From NCBI RefSeq assembly GCF_042685105.1, contig NZ_JBHUMO010000044.1, positions 62,001 through 126,000 of the forward strand: a stretch of DNA of 64,000 bases, written 5' to 3'. Under the pieces are notes generated by a model, which was not told the DNA's origin, searched no databases, and saw only the letters and a program-made list of their open reading frames with translations. Shown piece after piece: positions 1-7,897 of this stretch. The stretch is from Enterococcus_G camelliae (lineage in GTDB: Bacteria > Bacillota > Bacilli > Lactobacillales > Enterococcaceae). A program made the position numbers and the translations under genes. Every line of letters begins with the position of its first letter. Position 1 is the stretch's first letter.

Positions 1-442
1 GTAAATCGGGCGACCCCATGATACATGCGGCAGCTTGGATTTCAGGATGATGGGTCAACAATGCACACGTCGTCATCCCCCCCATTGAGACTCCCCCAAC
101 GCCAATCCGACCATCAATTAACTGTAAATTCTCAAAATAGTTAAGAATAAACTCAAACTCAAACAAATTCGTATGGATACTTTGCCAAAACGTCAAAGAA
201 GGGATGGCTGATTTATCCATTTTTCGTTCACCATGGTTAAACGCATCAGGTAGTACCACCCGGAATCCTTCTTTGGCAATTTTTCGCGCCTGCGTCAATA
301 CTAGCTCCTTTGATGTCTGCCACCCATGATAGTAGACAATAAATGGGAGCGGCTCATAAATTTTCTCTTGATTAACCACTTCTAAAATGGGAATTGTCCC
401 AATCATTCTTCTACGAATGGCTAGTTTCTCTTTTGGCATCAT
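1..442 (-). CDS. alpha/beta hydrolase (YitV-like esterase), 3' part cut by window edge
   Basis: The visible N-terminal ~147 residues start MMPKEKLAIRRRMIG and run into the window edge, so the C-terminal part (with the expected catalytic Asp and His) is missing. A YYHGW segment fits the oxyanion-hole region of alpha/beta hydrolases and GVSMGG is the nucleophile elbow (GxSxGG), with Ser as nucleophile. This resembles the YitV/prolyl-oligopeptidase-like esterases of Bacilli; the substrate is unknown. The start at 442 is preceded by GGAGGGG at good spacing; a second ATG follows directly at 439. Its start overlaps the 3' end of the upstream SDR gene by about 30 bases, so the two are probably co-transcribed and translationally coupled. 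Confidence 0.8.
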   Translation of the reverse strand, partial: MMPKEKLAIRRRMIGTIPILEVVNQEKIYEPLPFIVYYHGWQTSKELVLTQARKIAKEGFRVVLPDAFNHGERKMDKSAIPSLTFWQSIHTNLFEFEFILNYFENLQLIDGRIGVGGVSMGGMTTCALLTHHPEIQAAACIMGSPDL

Positions 443-1061
443 CTTTCCCCTCCAACGACTCTTCGATTGTTTCTACGATATTTTTTGCCAGCAAATCTAC
501 TGATGTAGGCTGAATAACAACAAAAAAAGCACGAAGAAAAGGGAGTTTCTTGAGCCCTTTTATTGCCTTAGCCATTGTTCTTGAGTACTTTCGCCCCGTT
601 CCATATAACAAACTTGGGCGAAAGATACTAACCGGAAACGATTGCATTGCCAAAAAGTCCTCGGCTTGTTTTTTCCAATACAAGTACCCCTTAAAAAAGG
701 GCAAGCCATGTGCAGCAGAAATATACACAAATAAAGAAGGTGTTTTTTGATTTAGTTGTTCAACGACTAAGCGGACTAATTCATAATGGTAGTTCTGATA
801 AGTTTGCTTTTTTGCTTTTGATTCTGTCAGGATGCCAATTGCATCAACCACAACATCGCCACTCATGAGCTGATCTTGCCATTCTGCTGGCTCAAAGACA
901 TCTGCAGCCACCCATTTCACCTGATCCATCCAGCTGTCATATTGCTTGGGTCGCCCTCCCCTCGATATACTAATCACTTGAAAATTTTTTCTCACTGCTT
1001 GGTTAACAATGCTTTGACCAACGAATCCACTGCCTCCAAAAACGACCAATCGCTTATTCAT
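411..1061 (-). CDS. NAD(P)-binding SDR/epimerase-like protein (NDUFA9-like)
   Basis: 216 residues. The N-terminus MNKRLVVFGGSGFVGQ is a Rossmann nucleotide-binding motif (GGSGFVG, an atypical GxxGxxG). A YWKKQAE segment near residue 140 matches the YxxxK active-site pattern of extended SDRs, and FRPSLLYG is the conserved stretch that follows it in NAD-dependent epimerases. Length suits the atypical SDR/NDUFA9-like group of Firmicutes; the substrate cannot be predicted. The start at 1061 is chosen because AAGGAGG lies 8-9 bases upstream; an upstream in-frame ATG at 1115 lacks such a site. It is followed by, and overlaps, the esterase gene. Confidence 0.82.
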   Translation of the reverse strand: MNKRLVVFGGSGFVGQSIVNQAVRKNFQVISISRGGRPKQYDSWMDQVKWVAADVFEPAEWQDQLMSGDVVVDAIGILTESKAKKQTYQNYHYELVRLVVEQLNQKTPSLFVYISAAHGLPFFKGYLYWKKQAEDFLAMQSFPVSIFRPSLLYGTGRKYSRTMAKAIKGLKKLPFLRAFFVVIQPTSVDLLAKNIVETIEESLEGKDDAKRETSHS

Positions 1062-1093
1062 AAATGGATTCCTCCTTCTTTTATGAGTGCTTC

Positions 1094-1264
1094 CTACAAC
1101 CAGTTTCCGATCCAAACCAATTGATATGAAACCTCTGTTGTCATCTTACCATAAGCAGCAGTCCCTCGCTTCTCCAGACAATCATGATCGTTCATTTCAT
1201 CGTACTTAGCGCTGTCTATGTGTTTAATCATTTTTTCTCGTCGTTCGAGCTGATTCCATCCCAT
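1094..1264 (-). CDS. possible small hypothetical protein, 56 aa
   Basis: An uninterrupted 56-codon frame upstream of the SDR gene reads MGWNQLERREKMIKHIDSAK and ends ...VSYQLVWIGNWL. It is charged and hydrophilic with an aromatic C-terminus and has a protein-like composition, but I recognise no family. The ATG at 1264 is the first in its frame after an in-frame TGA. The upstream ribosome-binding signal is weak (AGGT about 12 bases away). It would be the first gene of an SDR-esterase unit. It may be a chance frame; conservation would decide. Confidence 0.35.
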   Translation of the reverse strand: MGWNQLERREKMIKHIDSAKYDEMNDHDCLEKRGTAAYGKMTTEVSYQLVWIGNWL

Positions 1265-1280
1265 CTCGATTCATACCTAC

Positions 1281-1340
1281 AAAAAAATGATTGGCCCGCT
1301 TCTTATGCATTGAAAACATAAGAAACGATACCAATCATTT
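1281..1340 (-). terminator. terminator downstream of the butanediol dehydrogenase gene
   Basis: On the minus strand a two-part hairpin (arms AAATGATTGG/CCAATCATTT and an inner TTCTTATG/CATAAGAA pair separated by an internal loop) ends in a run of seven T. It lies about 50 bases after the dehydrogenase stop codon. A second perfect 8-bp hairpin (GATGACCA/TGGTCATC, 1349-1380) lies between the stop codon and this terminator. Confidence 0.75.
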
Positions 1341-1393
1341 CTAGATAGGATGACCAGCTACTCAATATCCTGTGGTCATCACACGAAATACGT

Positions 1394-2443
1394 TTAATTT
1401 CTCTTTTGAATGTCTACTAAAATTTTGGATTGGGATTTATCTTTGGTTAGTTGGACAAATCCTTCTTCAACAATATCTTCTAGTACAATCTTTTTCGTAA
1501 TTACCGGATCAACAGTTAGTTGACCACTAGCAATTGCTTGGATTGTTTGTTCGAATGTTGTACGCGTATAAGCGATGGTTGAAGTAATCTTTACCCCAGA
1601 ATTAATTAATTGCATTGGGTGCCATGAAATTTCATGAGCAAAAATCGACACAATAACCATCATGCCCCGTGCTCTGGTTACATCAATCGCTTGCTTCACT
1701 GTGATTTCAACACCGGCTACTTCAAAAGCAACATCCACACCACCGTTTGTCATTTTGCGAATTTCTTCTACAACATTCACTTTTCCTGAGTTAAGAGTGA
1801 CGGTTGCCCCTAATTCTTTGGCTTTTTCCAAGCGTTCTTCAGATAAATCGCAAACGATAATTTCAACTGCTCCCGCAGCCTTTGCAGCCGCAGCTACCAA
1901 ACAACCAATCGGACCTGCACCAAAAATTGCGACTTTGTCACCAAACTTCACGCCACCTTCTTTACAAGCTTGAACCGCAACCGCAGTTGGTTCGACAAGG
2001 GCGCCTTCTTCAAACGTCATTTCATCTGGCAATTTATACACATAATGTTCAGGTACTGTGCAATATTCAGCAAAGCCACCATCTCTTGCTAGACCAATAA
2101 AGTTGTAGCCATCATACAAATCAACGTCTTCGGGTTTTTGTTCACCAGAAACGGTCGGATAAATAGCAACACGATCCCCTACTTTGACGTTTTGCACATT
2201 GGGTCCCACTTCTTCAATTGTTCCTGAAAATTCATGCCCCATCGTTAATGGTGCTTGCCCTTTGGTAAAAGGATCTGGTTGGTCAACAGGAATAAAAATT
2301 GGACCATCTAAATACTCATGTAAGTCTGAACCACAAATTCCCGTGTAAGCTACCTTCACACGAACTTCATCAGGTTCACACGCTTTGATTTCTACATCTT
2401 CTACTCGGACATCTTTTTGTCCATACCATACAGCTGCTTTCAT
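1394..2443 (-). CDS. bdhA: (R,R)-butanediol dehydrogenase / acetoin reductase, zinc-dependent MDR family
   Basis: 349 residues, the usual length for bacterial 2,3-butanediol dehydrogenases. It begins MKAAVWYGQKDVRVEDV. The catalytic-zinc motif CGSDLHEY and the downstream GHEFSG (GHE zinc site) are visible, followed by the Rossmann motif GAGPIGCLVAAAAK. It interconverts acetoin and 2,3-butanediol with NAD(H). Unlike many MDR enzymes it lacks an obvious four-Cys structural zinc lobe in the ~90-130 region, as is typical for this family. The start at 2443 has GGAGG about 9 bases upstream. A sigma-54 promoter at 2509-2525 and a motif shared with the neighbouring aco operon suggest joint control by AcoR and a role in butanediol/acetoin catabolism. 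Confidence 0.88.
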   Translation of the reverse strand: MKAAVWYGQKDVRVEDVEIKACEPDEVRVKVAYTGICGSDLHEYLDGPIFIPVDQPDPFTKGQAPLTMGHEFSGTIEEVGPNVQNVKVGDRVAIYPTVSGEQKPEDVDLYDGYNFIGLARDGGFAEYCTVPEHYVYKLPDEMTFEEGALVEPTAVAVQACKEGGVKFGDKVAIFGAGPIGCLVAAAAKAAGAVEIIVCDLSEERLEKAKELGATVTLNSGKVNVVEEIRKMTNGGVDVAFEVAGVEITVKQAIDVTRARGMMVIVSIFAHEISWHPMQLINSGVKITSTIAYTRTTFEQTIQAIASGQLTVDPVITKKIVLEDIVEEGFVQLTKDKSQSKILVDIQKRN

Positions 2444-2508
2444 TTGACATACCTCCATGCATCGAATCATTCTTTGTGTTTTTCTAAACACAAAGCAATT
2501 GGTTATTA

Positions 2509-2525
2509 AGCAAAAAACATGCCAA
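2509..2525 (-). promoter_or_regulatory. sigma-54 (-24/-12) promoter of bdhA
   Basis: Minus-strand TTGGCATGTTTTTTGC matches the sigma-54 consensus TGGCAYG-N4-TTGC. The GG (2522-2523) and GC (2510-2511) are separated by exactly 10 bases, the obligatory spacing. It lies about 65 bases upstream of the bdhA start. Confidence 0.85.
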
Positions 2526-2585
2526 ATTTTAAAAGGTTGATTTTAAGCATTTCATGAAACAAACAAGATTTTTTTCTCACAAAAA

Positions 2586-2621
2586 TGAAACAATATGTAA
2601 CAAAATGTATCATGTTGTTTC
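2586..2621 (-). promoter_or_regulatory. candidate AcoR upstream activating site for bdhA
   Basis: On the plus strand TGAAACAATATGT (2586-2598) and an inverted TTGTTTC (2615-2621) form a dyad about 65-110 bases upstream of the -24 element, the right place for an enhancer. The first 13 bases match the motif inside the aco operon upstream palindrome (TGAAACAATTTGT at 7728) at 12 of 13 positions. Assignment to AcoR is inference. Confidence 0.5.
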
Positions 2622-2682
2622 GGGTATTGGAAAACGATTAGTGAAACTTTGTAAAATATGGGTCAAATTCACCTAACTACGC

Positions 2683-2738
2683 AAAAAACAGGAAATCCAT
2701 CTCCACGAAAAACGTGTAAACGGACGTCCTGTTTTTTT
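2683..2738 (-). terminator. terminator of the aco operon
   Basis: Outer arms AAAAAACAGG / CCTGTTTTTT enclose an inner CACG-AAAAA-CGTG hairpin; T-runs are present on both strands. It lies about 130 bases past the acoC stop. Confidence 0.7.
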
Positions 2739-2866
2739 CTAGCTTTTTTACCCAATCTTTGACTTGGGCATCATCTTTCTATGCTATCCTTGCTGATTAT
2801 AGACAAAGGTCAAAGTATTCATGTGAAAGTAGGTATACATTACCATTCAGGGTAGCTTAGACTGAT

Positions 2867-4096
2867 TTAAAATACTAAACTGTACGGATTTTCTAGGTAG
2901 AAAATAATACGACCTAAAAATTCTGCTGCAGGTGAACCATCAACGATTTGATGATCAAATGTTAAACTTAATGGTAATTTCTTCAACTCAACAACTTCAT
3001 GGTTGTCATCAAATGCAAGTTGACTTTGCATTGAACCCACACCTAGGATACCAATTTCTGGCGAGTTAATAATCGGTGTAAAGTATTCTGCCCCACTCTT
3101 ACCTAGGTTGCTAATTGTAAATGTCGATCCAGTATAATGTTGACCAGCCAGTGAACCATTACGAGCTTCTGCAATTCGACTGTTTAAAGTTTTACCTAAT
3201 TCAGTTAACGTCATACGATCAGCGTTTTCTACCACAGGTACAACCAAACCATCTGCTACTGCAACTGCCATACCTAGATGAACGGCTTCTTGTTTTTCGT
3301 AAGCTCCATCATGATACCAAGCATTCATTTCTGGTGTTTCTTTCAAAGCTAGAATAACAGCTTTTGAAAGCAATGTTGTGATACTCAATTGACCGTCTTT
3401 CAAAGCAACACTTGATTTTGCTTGAATTTCTTTCTTGAACGCTAGTAAATTGGTAATATCCGCTTTTTGCTGAATGGTTACTTGTGCGGTTGTTTGTAGA
3501 CTGTGCATCATGCGTTCAGCAATTGTCTTACGCATACCCTTCAATCCTGCACCAACAGTAGATGGTGCCACAGCTGCTGCAACTGGTGCTGCTGTTGGTT
3601 GATGGCGTTCTACATCTCGACGCGTAATACGTCCATTTCCACCTGAACCATTAATTTGTGCAATATCATACCCTTTTTCCGCCGCCAATTTACGAGCTAA
3701 AGGCGTAATGAAGATGCGTTCGCCTGCTTTTCGTTCTGGAGCTGGGGCTGCTTGAGGGGCTGGGGCTGGTTTTGCTGCTTCAGTTTCTGGTGCTTCCCAT
3801 TCAGCTGTTAAGCTGGCTGACGAAGTTGCATCAGTGGTTGTTTCGCCCACTTGTTCGCCTGCATCCCCAATCAAACCGATTGGTGCAGTACATTCAGCGT
3901 CGTCACCTTCTGCAACCAAAATTTTGATTAGTGTTCCATCAATTGGAGATTCTACATCATAGCTCAATTTTTCTGAACTAATCGTACAAACGACTTCACC
4001 TTTAGCGACTGCATCGCCTTCTTTTTTCGCCCAATTATCGACGGTTCCTTCTGTCATTGTAAGCCCTAATTTAGGCATTGTAATTTCTGTTGCCAT
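2867..4096 (-). CDS. acoC: acetoin dehydrogenase E2 component (dihydrolipoamide acetyltransferase)
   Basis: 409 residues with one N-terminal lipoyl domain (modified Lys in SSEKLSYDVESP, residue ~43), a Pro/Ala-rich linker, a peripheral subunit-binding domain (FITPLARKLAAEKG...GRITRRDVE, ~130-165) and a C-terminal acyltransferase domain. The latter has the catalytic DHQIVDG near residue 384. It passes the acetyl group from acetoin cleavage to CoA. Last gene of the acoLABC operon, 17 bases after acoB; it starts with a good GGAGGTGG site. A pyruvate or 2-oxoacid dehydrogenase E2 would look alike; the linked acoR and bdh genes favour acetoin. Confidence 0.88.
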   Translation of the reverse strand: MATEITMPKLGLTMTEGTVDNWAKKEGDAVAKGEVVCTISSEKLSYDVESPIDGTLIKILVAEGDDAECTAPIGLIGDAGEQVGETTTDATSSASLTAEWEAPETEAAKPAPAPQAAPAPERKAGERIFITPLARKLAAEKGYDIAQINGSGGNGRITRRDVERHQPTAAPVAAAVAPSTVGAGLKGMRKTIAERMMHSLQTTAQVTIQQKADITNLLAFKKEIQAKSSVALKDGQLSITTLLSKAVILALKETPEMNAWYHDGAYEKQEAVHLGMAVAVADGLVVPVVENADRMTLTELGKTLNSRIAEARNGSLAGQHYTGSTFTISNLGKSGAEYFTPIINSPEIGILGVGSMQSQLAFDDNHEVVELKKLPLSLTFDHQIVDGSPAAEFLGRIIFYLENPYSLVF

Positions 4097-4113
4097 TCAC
4101 TATCCACCTCCTC

Positions 4114-5145
4114 TTATTTCTTTAAGTCCGCGATTAATTCATTTGCTGTTTCTAATACGCGATCAGCATTTGGTAAATACAATTGTTCTAAGTTTGTCGC
4201 AAATGGTACTGGTGTATTTGGTGCACATACGCATTTGATTGGTCCATCCAAGTAATCGAATGCTTTGTCACTGATAACTGATGCAATATCTGTCGCAGTA
4301 TTGTTATGTGGGTTTGCTTCATCAATTACAATCAAACGGCCTGTCTTTTTAACAGAGTTAATAATTGTTTCTTGATCCCATGGTGCTACAGTAACTAAGT
4401 CTATGACTTCGACAGAAATACCATCTTTAGCTAATTTGTCAGCAACTTCTAATGCAACATATAGCATTTTACCAATCGTAACGATCGTTAAATCCGTACC
4501 TTCTTGTTTCACTTTTGCTTTTCCAATTTCAACTGTGTAGTATTCTTCAGGAACTTCCCCTTTTAATCCATAAAGCGTCTTGTCTTCAGAGAAAATAACG
4601 ATGTTGTCGTCTTCAATAGCAGCGTTTAGCAAGCCTTTTGCATCGTAAGGGTTTGAAGGAACAACCACTTTTACTGCTGGAATTGAACCAAAGATTCCAT
4701 AATAAGAACCTGAGTGTTGTGCAGCGGCACTTGCACCGGCACCATGACATGTACGAACTGTCATCGGAATTTTCGCTTTTCCACCAAACATGTAGCGCAT
4801 TTTCGAACCTTGAGCCAAAATGGTATCAAAACAGAAACCGATAAAGTCGTTAAACATTAATTCAGGTACTGGACGTAAACCAGTTGCTGCCGCACCGACT
4901 GCAGCACCCATGTAACCCATTTCAGAAATTGGTGTATCAATAACACGTTCACGACCAAATTTTGGCATTAATCCTTTTGTCACACCAAACACGCCGCCCC
5001 ATGCATCTTCATTTTTTTCTTCTAAATGTGGTACTTTTGCTCCTCCGGCAATATCTTCACCAAGTAAAATAACGCGGTCGTCACGTTCCATTGATTGTTC
5101 TAAGGCTTCATTAATAGCTTTCATAAAAGTAATTTTTCTAGTCAT
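4114..5145 (-). CDS. acoB: acetoin dehydrogenase E1 component, beta subunit
   Basis: 343 residues beginning MTRKITFMKAINEALEQ, the standard start and length of E1-beta subunits. The LLGEDIAGGAK and DTPISEMGYMGAAVGAA segments are the conserved transketolase-like pyrimidine-domain motifs; the C-terminal transketolase domain follows from ~210. It forms the thiamine-diphosphate E1 heterotetramer with AcoA. The gene lies 24 bases after acoA with its own AAGGAG site, inside the acoLABC operon. Confidence 0.88.
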   Translation of the reverse strand: MTRKITFMKAINEALEQSMERDDRVILLGEDIAGGAKVPHLEEKNEDAWGGVFGVTKGLMPKFGRERVIDTPISEMGYMGAAVGAAATGLRPVPELMFNDFIGFCFDTILAQGSKMRYMFGGKAKIPMTVRTCHGAGASAAAQHSGSYYGIFGSIPAVKVVVPSNPYDAKGLLNAAIEDDNIVIFSEDKTLYGLKGEVPEEYYTVEIGKAKVKQEGTDLTIVTIGKMLYVALEVADKLAKDGISVEVIDLVTVAPWDQETIINSVKKTGRLIVIDEANPHNNTATDIASVISDKAFDYLDGPIKCVCAPNTPVPFATNLEQLYLPNADRVLETANELIADLKK

Positions 5146-5169
5146 GTTTCTTCTCTCCTTTTTCTCTGA

Positions 5170-6138
5170 TTAGTCTACGAATACATCTTCATATAATGCT
5201 TCTGGACGAGGAACAGGGCTTTCTTCTGCAAATTTCGTTGCATGTTGAATATCTGAAGTTGATGTTGATGAAATATCATCTGCTTCTTTTTTCGTCAATA
5301 ATTTTTTCGCAATCGCTTTTTCGATGAACTCAGGGATGCAGTCACGATCTTGGCGGATTTTTTCATCGCCATCACCATTTTTGTATTTTTGTTCGTCCCC
5401 TTCAAAGTGGCCATAATTACGATATGTTACACATTCAATAAGTGTAGGGCCTTCTCCTTTGCGTGCTCGATCAATGGCTTCACCAGCTGCTTCATAAACA
5501 GCAAACAAGTCGTCACCATCTACACGTACACCAGGAATTCCATAGGCAGCTGCACGTTCAGCAATCGTTTTTGAACCTGAAGAGTACCATTGAGGCGTTG
5601 CTTCTGCGAATGAATTGTTTTCATTGACAAATATAACTGGTAATTTCCAAATAGAAGCCATGTTAATTCCTTCATGGAAGGTTCCTTCGTTTGCGGCACC
5701 ATCACCAAAGAAACAAATTGCTACGTCGTCAGTTTTTAAATATTTGTTCCGTAATCCTGCACCGACAGCGATTGGGAAGCCACCACCAACCATACCGTTA
5801 GCGCCTAGCATTCCTTTATCAACGTCCGCGATGTGCATTGATCCGCCTTTACCTTTGTTTAACCCAGTTTCTTTCCCGTAAATTTCAGCCATCATGCCAT
5901 CCAAATCACAGCCTTTTGCAATACAGTGACCATGACCACGGTGCGTACTAGTGATAAAGTCATCATCTGTCAAGTGCGCACACACACCAGTTGCAATAGC
6001 TTCTTCACCCGCGTATAAATGAACGAAACCAGGAATTTCACCGGTTGTAAAAATATCATGCACTTGATTTTCAAAATTACGGATATCATACATTGTTTTT
6101 AGGATCCATTTAGCTTGATCTTTTGTCATTTTTGTCAT
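5170..6138 (-). CDS. acoA: acetoin dehydrogenase E1 component, alpha subunit
   Basis: 322 residues. The thiamine-diphosphate/Mg motif is present as GDGAANEGTFHEGINMAS (GDG...N, ~155-175), and HRGHGHCIAKG and NNSFAEATP are conserved E1-alpha segments. Together with AcoB it decarboxylates/cleaves acetoin to acetaldehyde and a hydroxyethyl-TPP intermediate. The start at 6138 is preceded by AAGGAGG at about 9 bases; the in-frame ATG at 6201 lies inside acoL and lacks such a site. It is the second gene of the operon. Confidence 0.88.
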   Translation of the reverse strand: MTKMTKDQAKWILKTMYDIRNFENQVHDIFTTGEIPGFVHLYAGEEAIATGVCAHLTDDDFITSTHRGHGHCIAKGCDLDGMMAEIYGKETGLNKGKGGSMHIADVDKGMLGANGMVGGGFPIAVGAGLRNKYLKTDDVAICFFGDGAANEGTFHEGINMASIWKLPVIFVNENNSFAEATPQWYSSGSKTIAERAAAYGIPGVRVDGDDLFAVYEAAGEAIDRARKGEGPTLIECVTYRNYGHFEGDEQKYKNGDGDEKIRQDRDCIPEFIEKAIAKKLLTKKEADDISSTSTSDIQHATKFAEESPVPRPEALYEDVFVD

Positions 6139-6154
6139 TTTTTTTTCCTCCTTA

Positions 6155-7507
6155 TTAACCATGAATTGCTCGACCAAATAATGAGTTGCTTGTTTCACCA
6201 ATCACTTCAGAAAGAGTTGGATGAGCAAAAATCATTTCATCGATTTCATCAATTGTTCCTTCTGCTTCTTTTACTGCCAAAATTGTGTGAATCATCTCAG
6301 TTGCATGACTACCCACAATGACTGCTCCTAAGATTTGATGGTATTGTTTTTCACTAATAATTTTTACAAAGCCATCTGTTTCCATCGAGGCAATCGCCTT
6401 ACCGTTACCAGAGAAAGCCATTGATTTCACAACTACGTCATCAAATTGTTCTTTTGCTTCTTCTTCTGATAAACCAAAACTTGCAACTTCTGGACTTGTA
6501 TACAGGCAACGTGGTACTGACGTTTTGTCTACTGGGAACTTAGCTGTGCCAAACATTGCTTCCACAGCACGAATGCCTTCGTGACTGGCAACGTGTGCTA
6601 ATTGATAGCCTCCAATTACATCTCCAATGGCATAGACTGTTGGTACGCTCGTTTGATAGTGATCATTTACTTGAATAAACCGTTTTGCTTCATCCAATTC
6701 AATTGCTAGTTGACCTGCTAACGTCAAATCTGGTTTACGACCTGCCGCTACTAACAAGCGATCATACGGGAAGGTTTTCCCATCTACAATGACTGCTTTT
6801 TCAGTAACTTGATCAATTTTGGCAGAAGTCGTAATAGAAATACCCATCTTTGTTAGTTTCTTTTTAATAATTTTGCGTGCTTCAGGGTCCTCAGTTAAGA
6901 GAATATCCTTCGCTACTTCTACTAAAGTAACATCTACTCCAAGTGGTTTCATTGCAAATGCTAATTCAACGGCGATAATTCCGCCCCCAATAACAACCAA
7001 TTTTTCAGGTAATTCTGTTATTGAGAAGAATGTATCCGTAGTATCATAGTGCGCATTTTCAATGCCATTAATTGGCGGTACAAATGGTTTGCCACCTGTT
7101 GCCAATAAAACTTTGTCTGCGGCAATTTGCTTTCCGCTAACTTCAAGTGTTGTTGGAGAAACGAATGATGCTTCACCTTCAATGTAGTCAATCTTATTAC
7201 TAGAAAATAAATGATGAATACCCGATTGCAACGTTTGAACGACACCATTTTTTCGATCAACCATTTTAGGAAAATCAATCGCATTGAGTGTTGTATCAAC
7301 TCCATGCTTCTTTCCTTCTTCTAATGACAGTAACCAATGGGCGTGTTGAAGATAACTTTTAGAAGGTATACAGCCTACGTTTAAGCAAGTTCCTCCTATT
7401 TTGTTCTTTTCGACCACTGCCACTTTTTTGCCAAGCTGTGCGGCTTTGATTGCTGCAACATAACCACCAGGCCCAGCGCCAATGACAATTAAGTCATAGT
7501 TTGTCAT
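6155..7507 (-). CDS. acoL: dihydrolipoamide dehydrogenase (E3) of the acetoin dehydrogenase complex
   Basis: 450 residues, a complete E3 without a lipoyl domain. It shows the FAD motif GAGPGGYVAA, the redox-active disulfide GGTCLNVGCIPSK (residues ~41-46), the NAD-binding GGGIIAVELA, the FAD motif AIGDV and the C-terminal HPTLSE active-site His-Glu. It reoxidises the E2 lipoyl group and makes NADH. It is the first gene of the operon (L-A-B-C order), directly behind the sigma-54 promoter, with GGAGGG upstream of the ATG. Confidence 0.9.
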   Translation of the reverse strand: MTNYDLIVIGAGPGGYVAAIKAAQLGKKVAVVEKNKIGGTCLNVGCIPSKSYLQHAHWLLSLEEGKKHGVDTTLNAIDFPKMVDRKNGVVQTLQSGIHHLFSSNKIDYIEGEASFVSPTTLEVSGKQIAADKVLLATGGKPFVPPINGIENAHYDTTDTFFSITELPEKLVVIGGGIIAVELAFAMKPLGVDVTLVEVAKDILLTEDPEARKIIKKKLTKMGISITTSAKIDQVTEKAVIVDGKTFPYDRLLVAAGRKPDLTLAGQLAIELDEAKRFIQVNDHYQTSVPTVYAIGDVIGGYQLAHVASHEGIRAVEAMFGTAKFPVDKTSVPRCLYTSPEVASFGLSEEEAKEQFDDVVVKSMAFSGNGKAIASMETDGFVKIISEKQYHQILGAVIVGSHATEMIHTILAVKEAEGTIDEIDEMIFAHPTLSEVIGETSNSLFGRAIHG

Positions 7508-7524
7508 GAATTGTCCCTCCTTTA

Positions 7525-7538
7525 TGCTTTCGCTTACA
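7525..7538 (-). promoter_or_regulatory. candidate CcpA (cre) site in the aco leader
   Basis: Minus-strand TGTAAGCGAAAGCA fits the relaxed cre consensus TGNAANCGNWNNCA. It sits just downstream of the sigma-54 -12 element, where a bound repressor would act as a roadblock. Carbon catabolite repression of acetoin use is well known in Bacilli; its use here is inferred. Confidence 0.5.
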
Positions 7539-7549
7539 CTTTAGTAATA

Positions 7550-7566
7550 AGCAAGACCCATGCCAA
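7550..7566 (-). promoter_or_regulatory. sigma-54 (-24/-12) promoter of acoLABC
   Basis: Minus-strand TTGGCATGGGTCTTGC matches TGGCAYG-N4-TTGC with GG (7563-7564) and GC (7551-7552) exactly 10 bases apart. It lies about 43 bases upstream of the acoL ATG. Confidence 0.9.
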
Positions 7567-7710
7567 TTTTTTTTGTGAAAAAAGAAAAGACAATACTTTG
7601 TTCATAAAACCTTGATATATGACTGATTTCACTTGTTATATTACAAACCAAAAAAATTCATTTTGAGATATTTCGTTAGCAAAAAAGAAACCGCTTACTT
7701 TTTTGATACA

Positions 7711-7748
7711 AAAATGAGACATTTTGTTGAAACAATTTGTCTCATTTT
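7711..7748. promoter_or_regulatory. candidate AcoR upstream activating sequence (palindrome)
   Basis: Perfect 11-bp arms AAAATGAGACA / TGTCTCATTTT are separated by 16 bases that contain a second dyad (TTGTT...AACAA) and the TGAAACAATTTGT motif shared with the bdhA upstream region. It lies ~145-185 bases upstream of the -24 element, typical for a sigma-54 enhancer site. Confidence 0.6.
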
Positions 7749-7784
7749 TATGAATGTGAAACAGATTTACCTGAATGTGAACAA

Positions 7785-7816
7785 AAAAGAAAGAGGAGCA
7801 AGCTCCTCTTTCTTTT
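7785..7816. terminator. terminator of acoR (symmetrical hairpin)
   Basis: Perfect inverted repeat with arms AAAAGAAAGAGGAG / CTCCTCTTTCTTTT and a CAAG loop, about 80 bases after the acoR stop codon. The A/T-rich outer arms give a U-run on either strand. Confidence 0.75.
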
Positions 7817-7897
7817 GAAATGCTTCAATTATCTCTTGGTGAGATGCAATGCAGTAAACTGCAAATAAATCGAAAATTTATTTTTTTCACAAATTTT

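Larger units (their letters stand above)
2444..2866. other. intergenic region between bdhA and acoC
   Basis: This 423-base stretch holds the bdhA sigma-54 promoter, its candidate activator site and the aco operon terminator. From 2740 to 2866 I see no gene or clear signal. Confidence 0.6.
7508..7897. other. aco control region
   Basis: This 390-base stretch between acoL and acoR holds, from left to right, the cre-like site, the sigma-54 promoter, the palindromic activator site and the acoR terminator. I see no convincing gene. Confidence 0.7.

Noticed and set aside
876..1124. 82-codon frame antisense to the SDR gene
   Set aside because: Shadow of the SDR gene; no ribosome site and no family resemblance.
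2867..7507. Pyruvate dehydrogenase operon
   Set aside because: The subunits are of the 2-oxoacid dehydrogenase type, but the sigma-54 promoter, linked acoR and nearby butanediol dehydrogenase favour acetoin dehydrogenase.
7633..7818. 61-codon plus-strand frame between acoL and acoR
   Set aside because: It spans the aco activator palindrome and the acoR terminator, has low-complexity Lys/Phe-rich content and no ribosome binding site.
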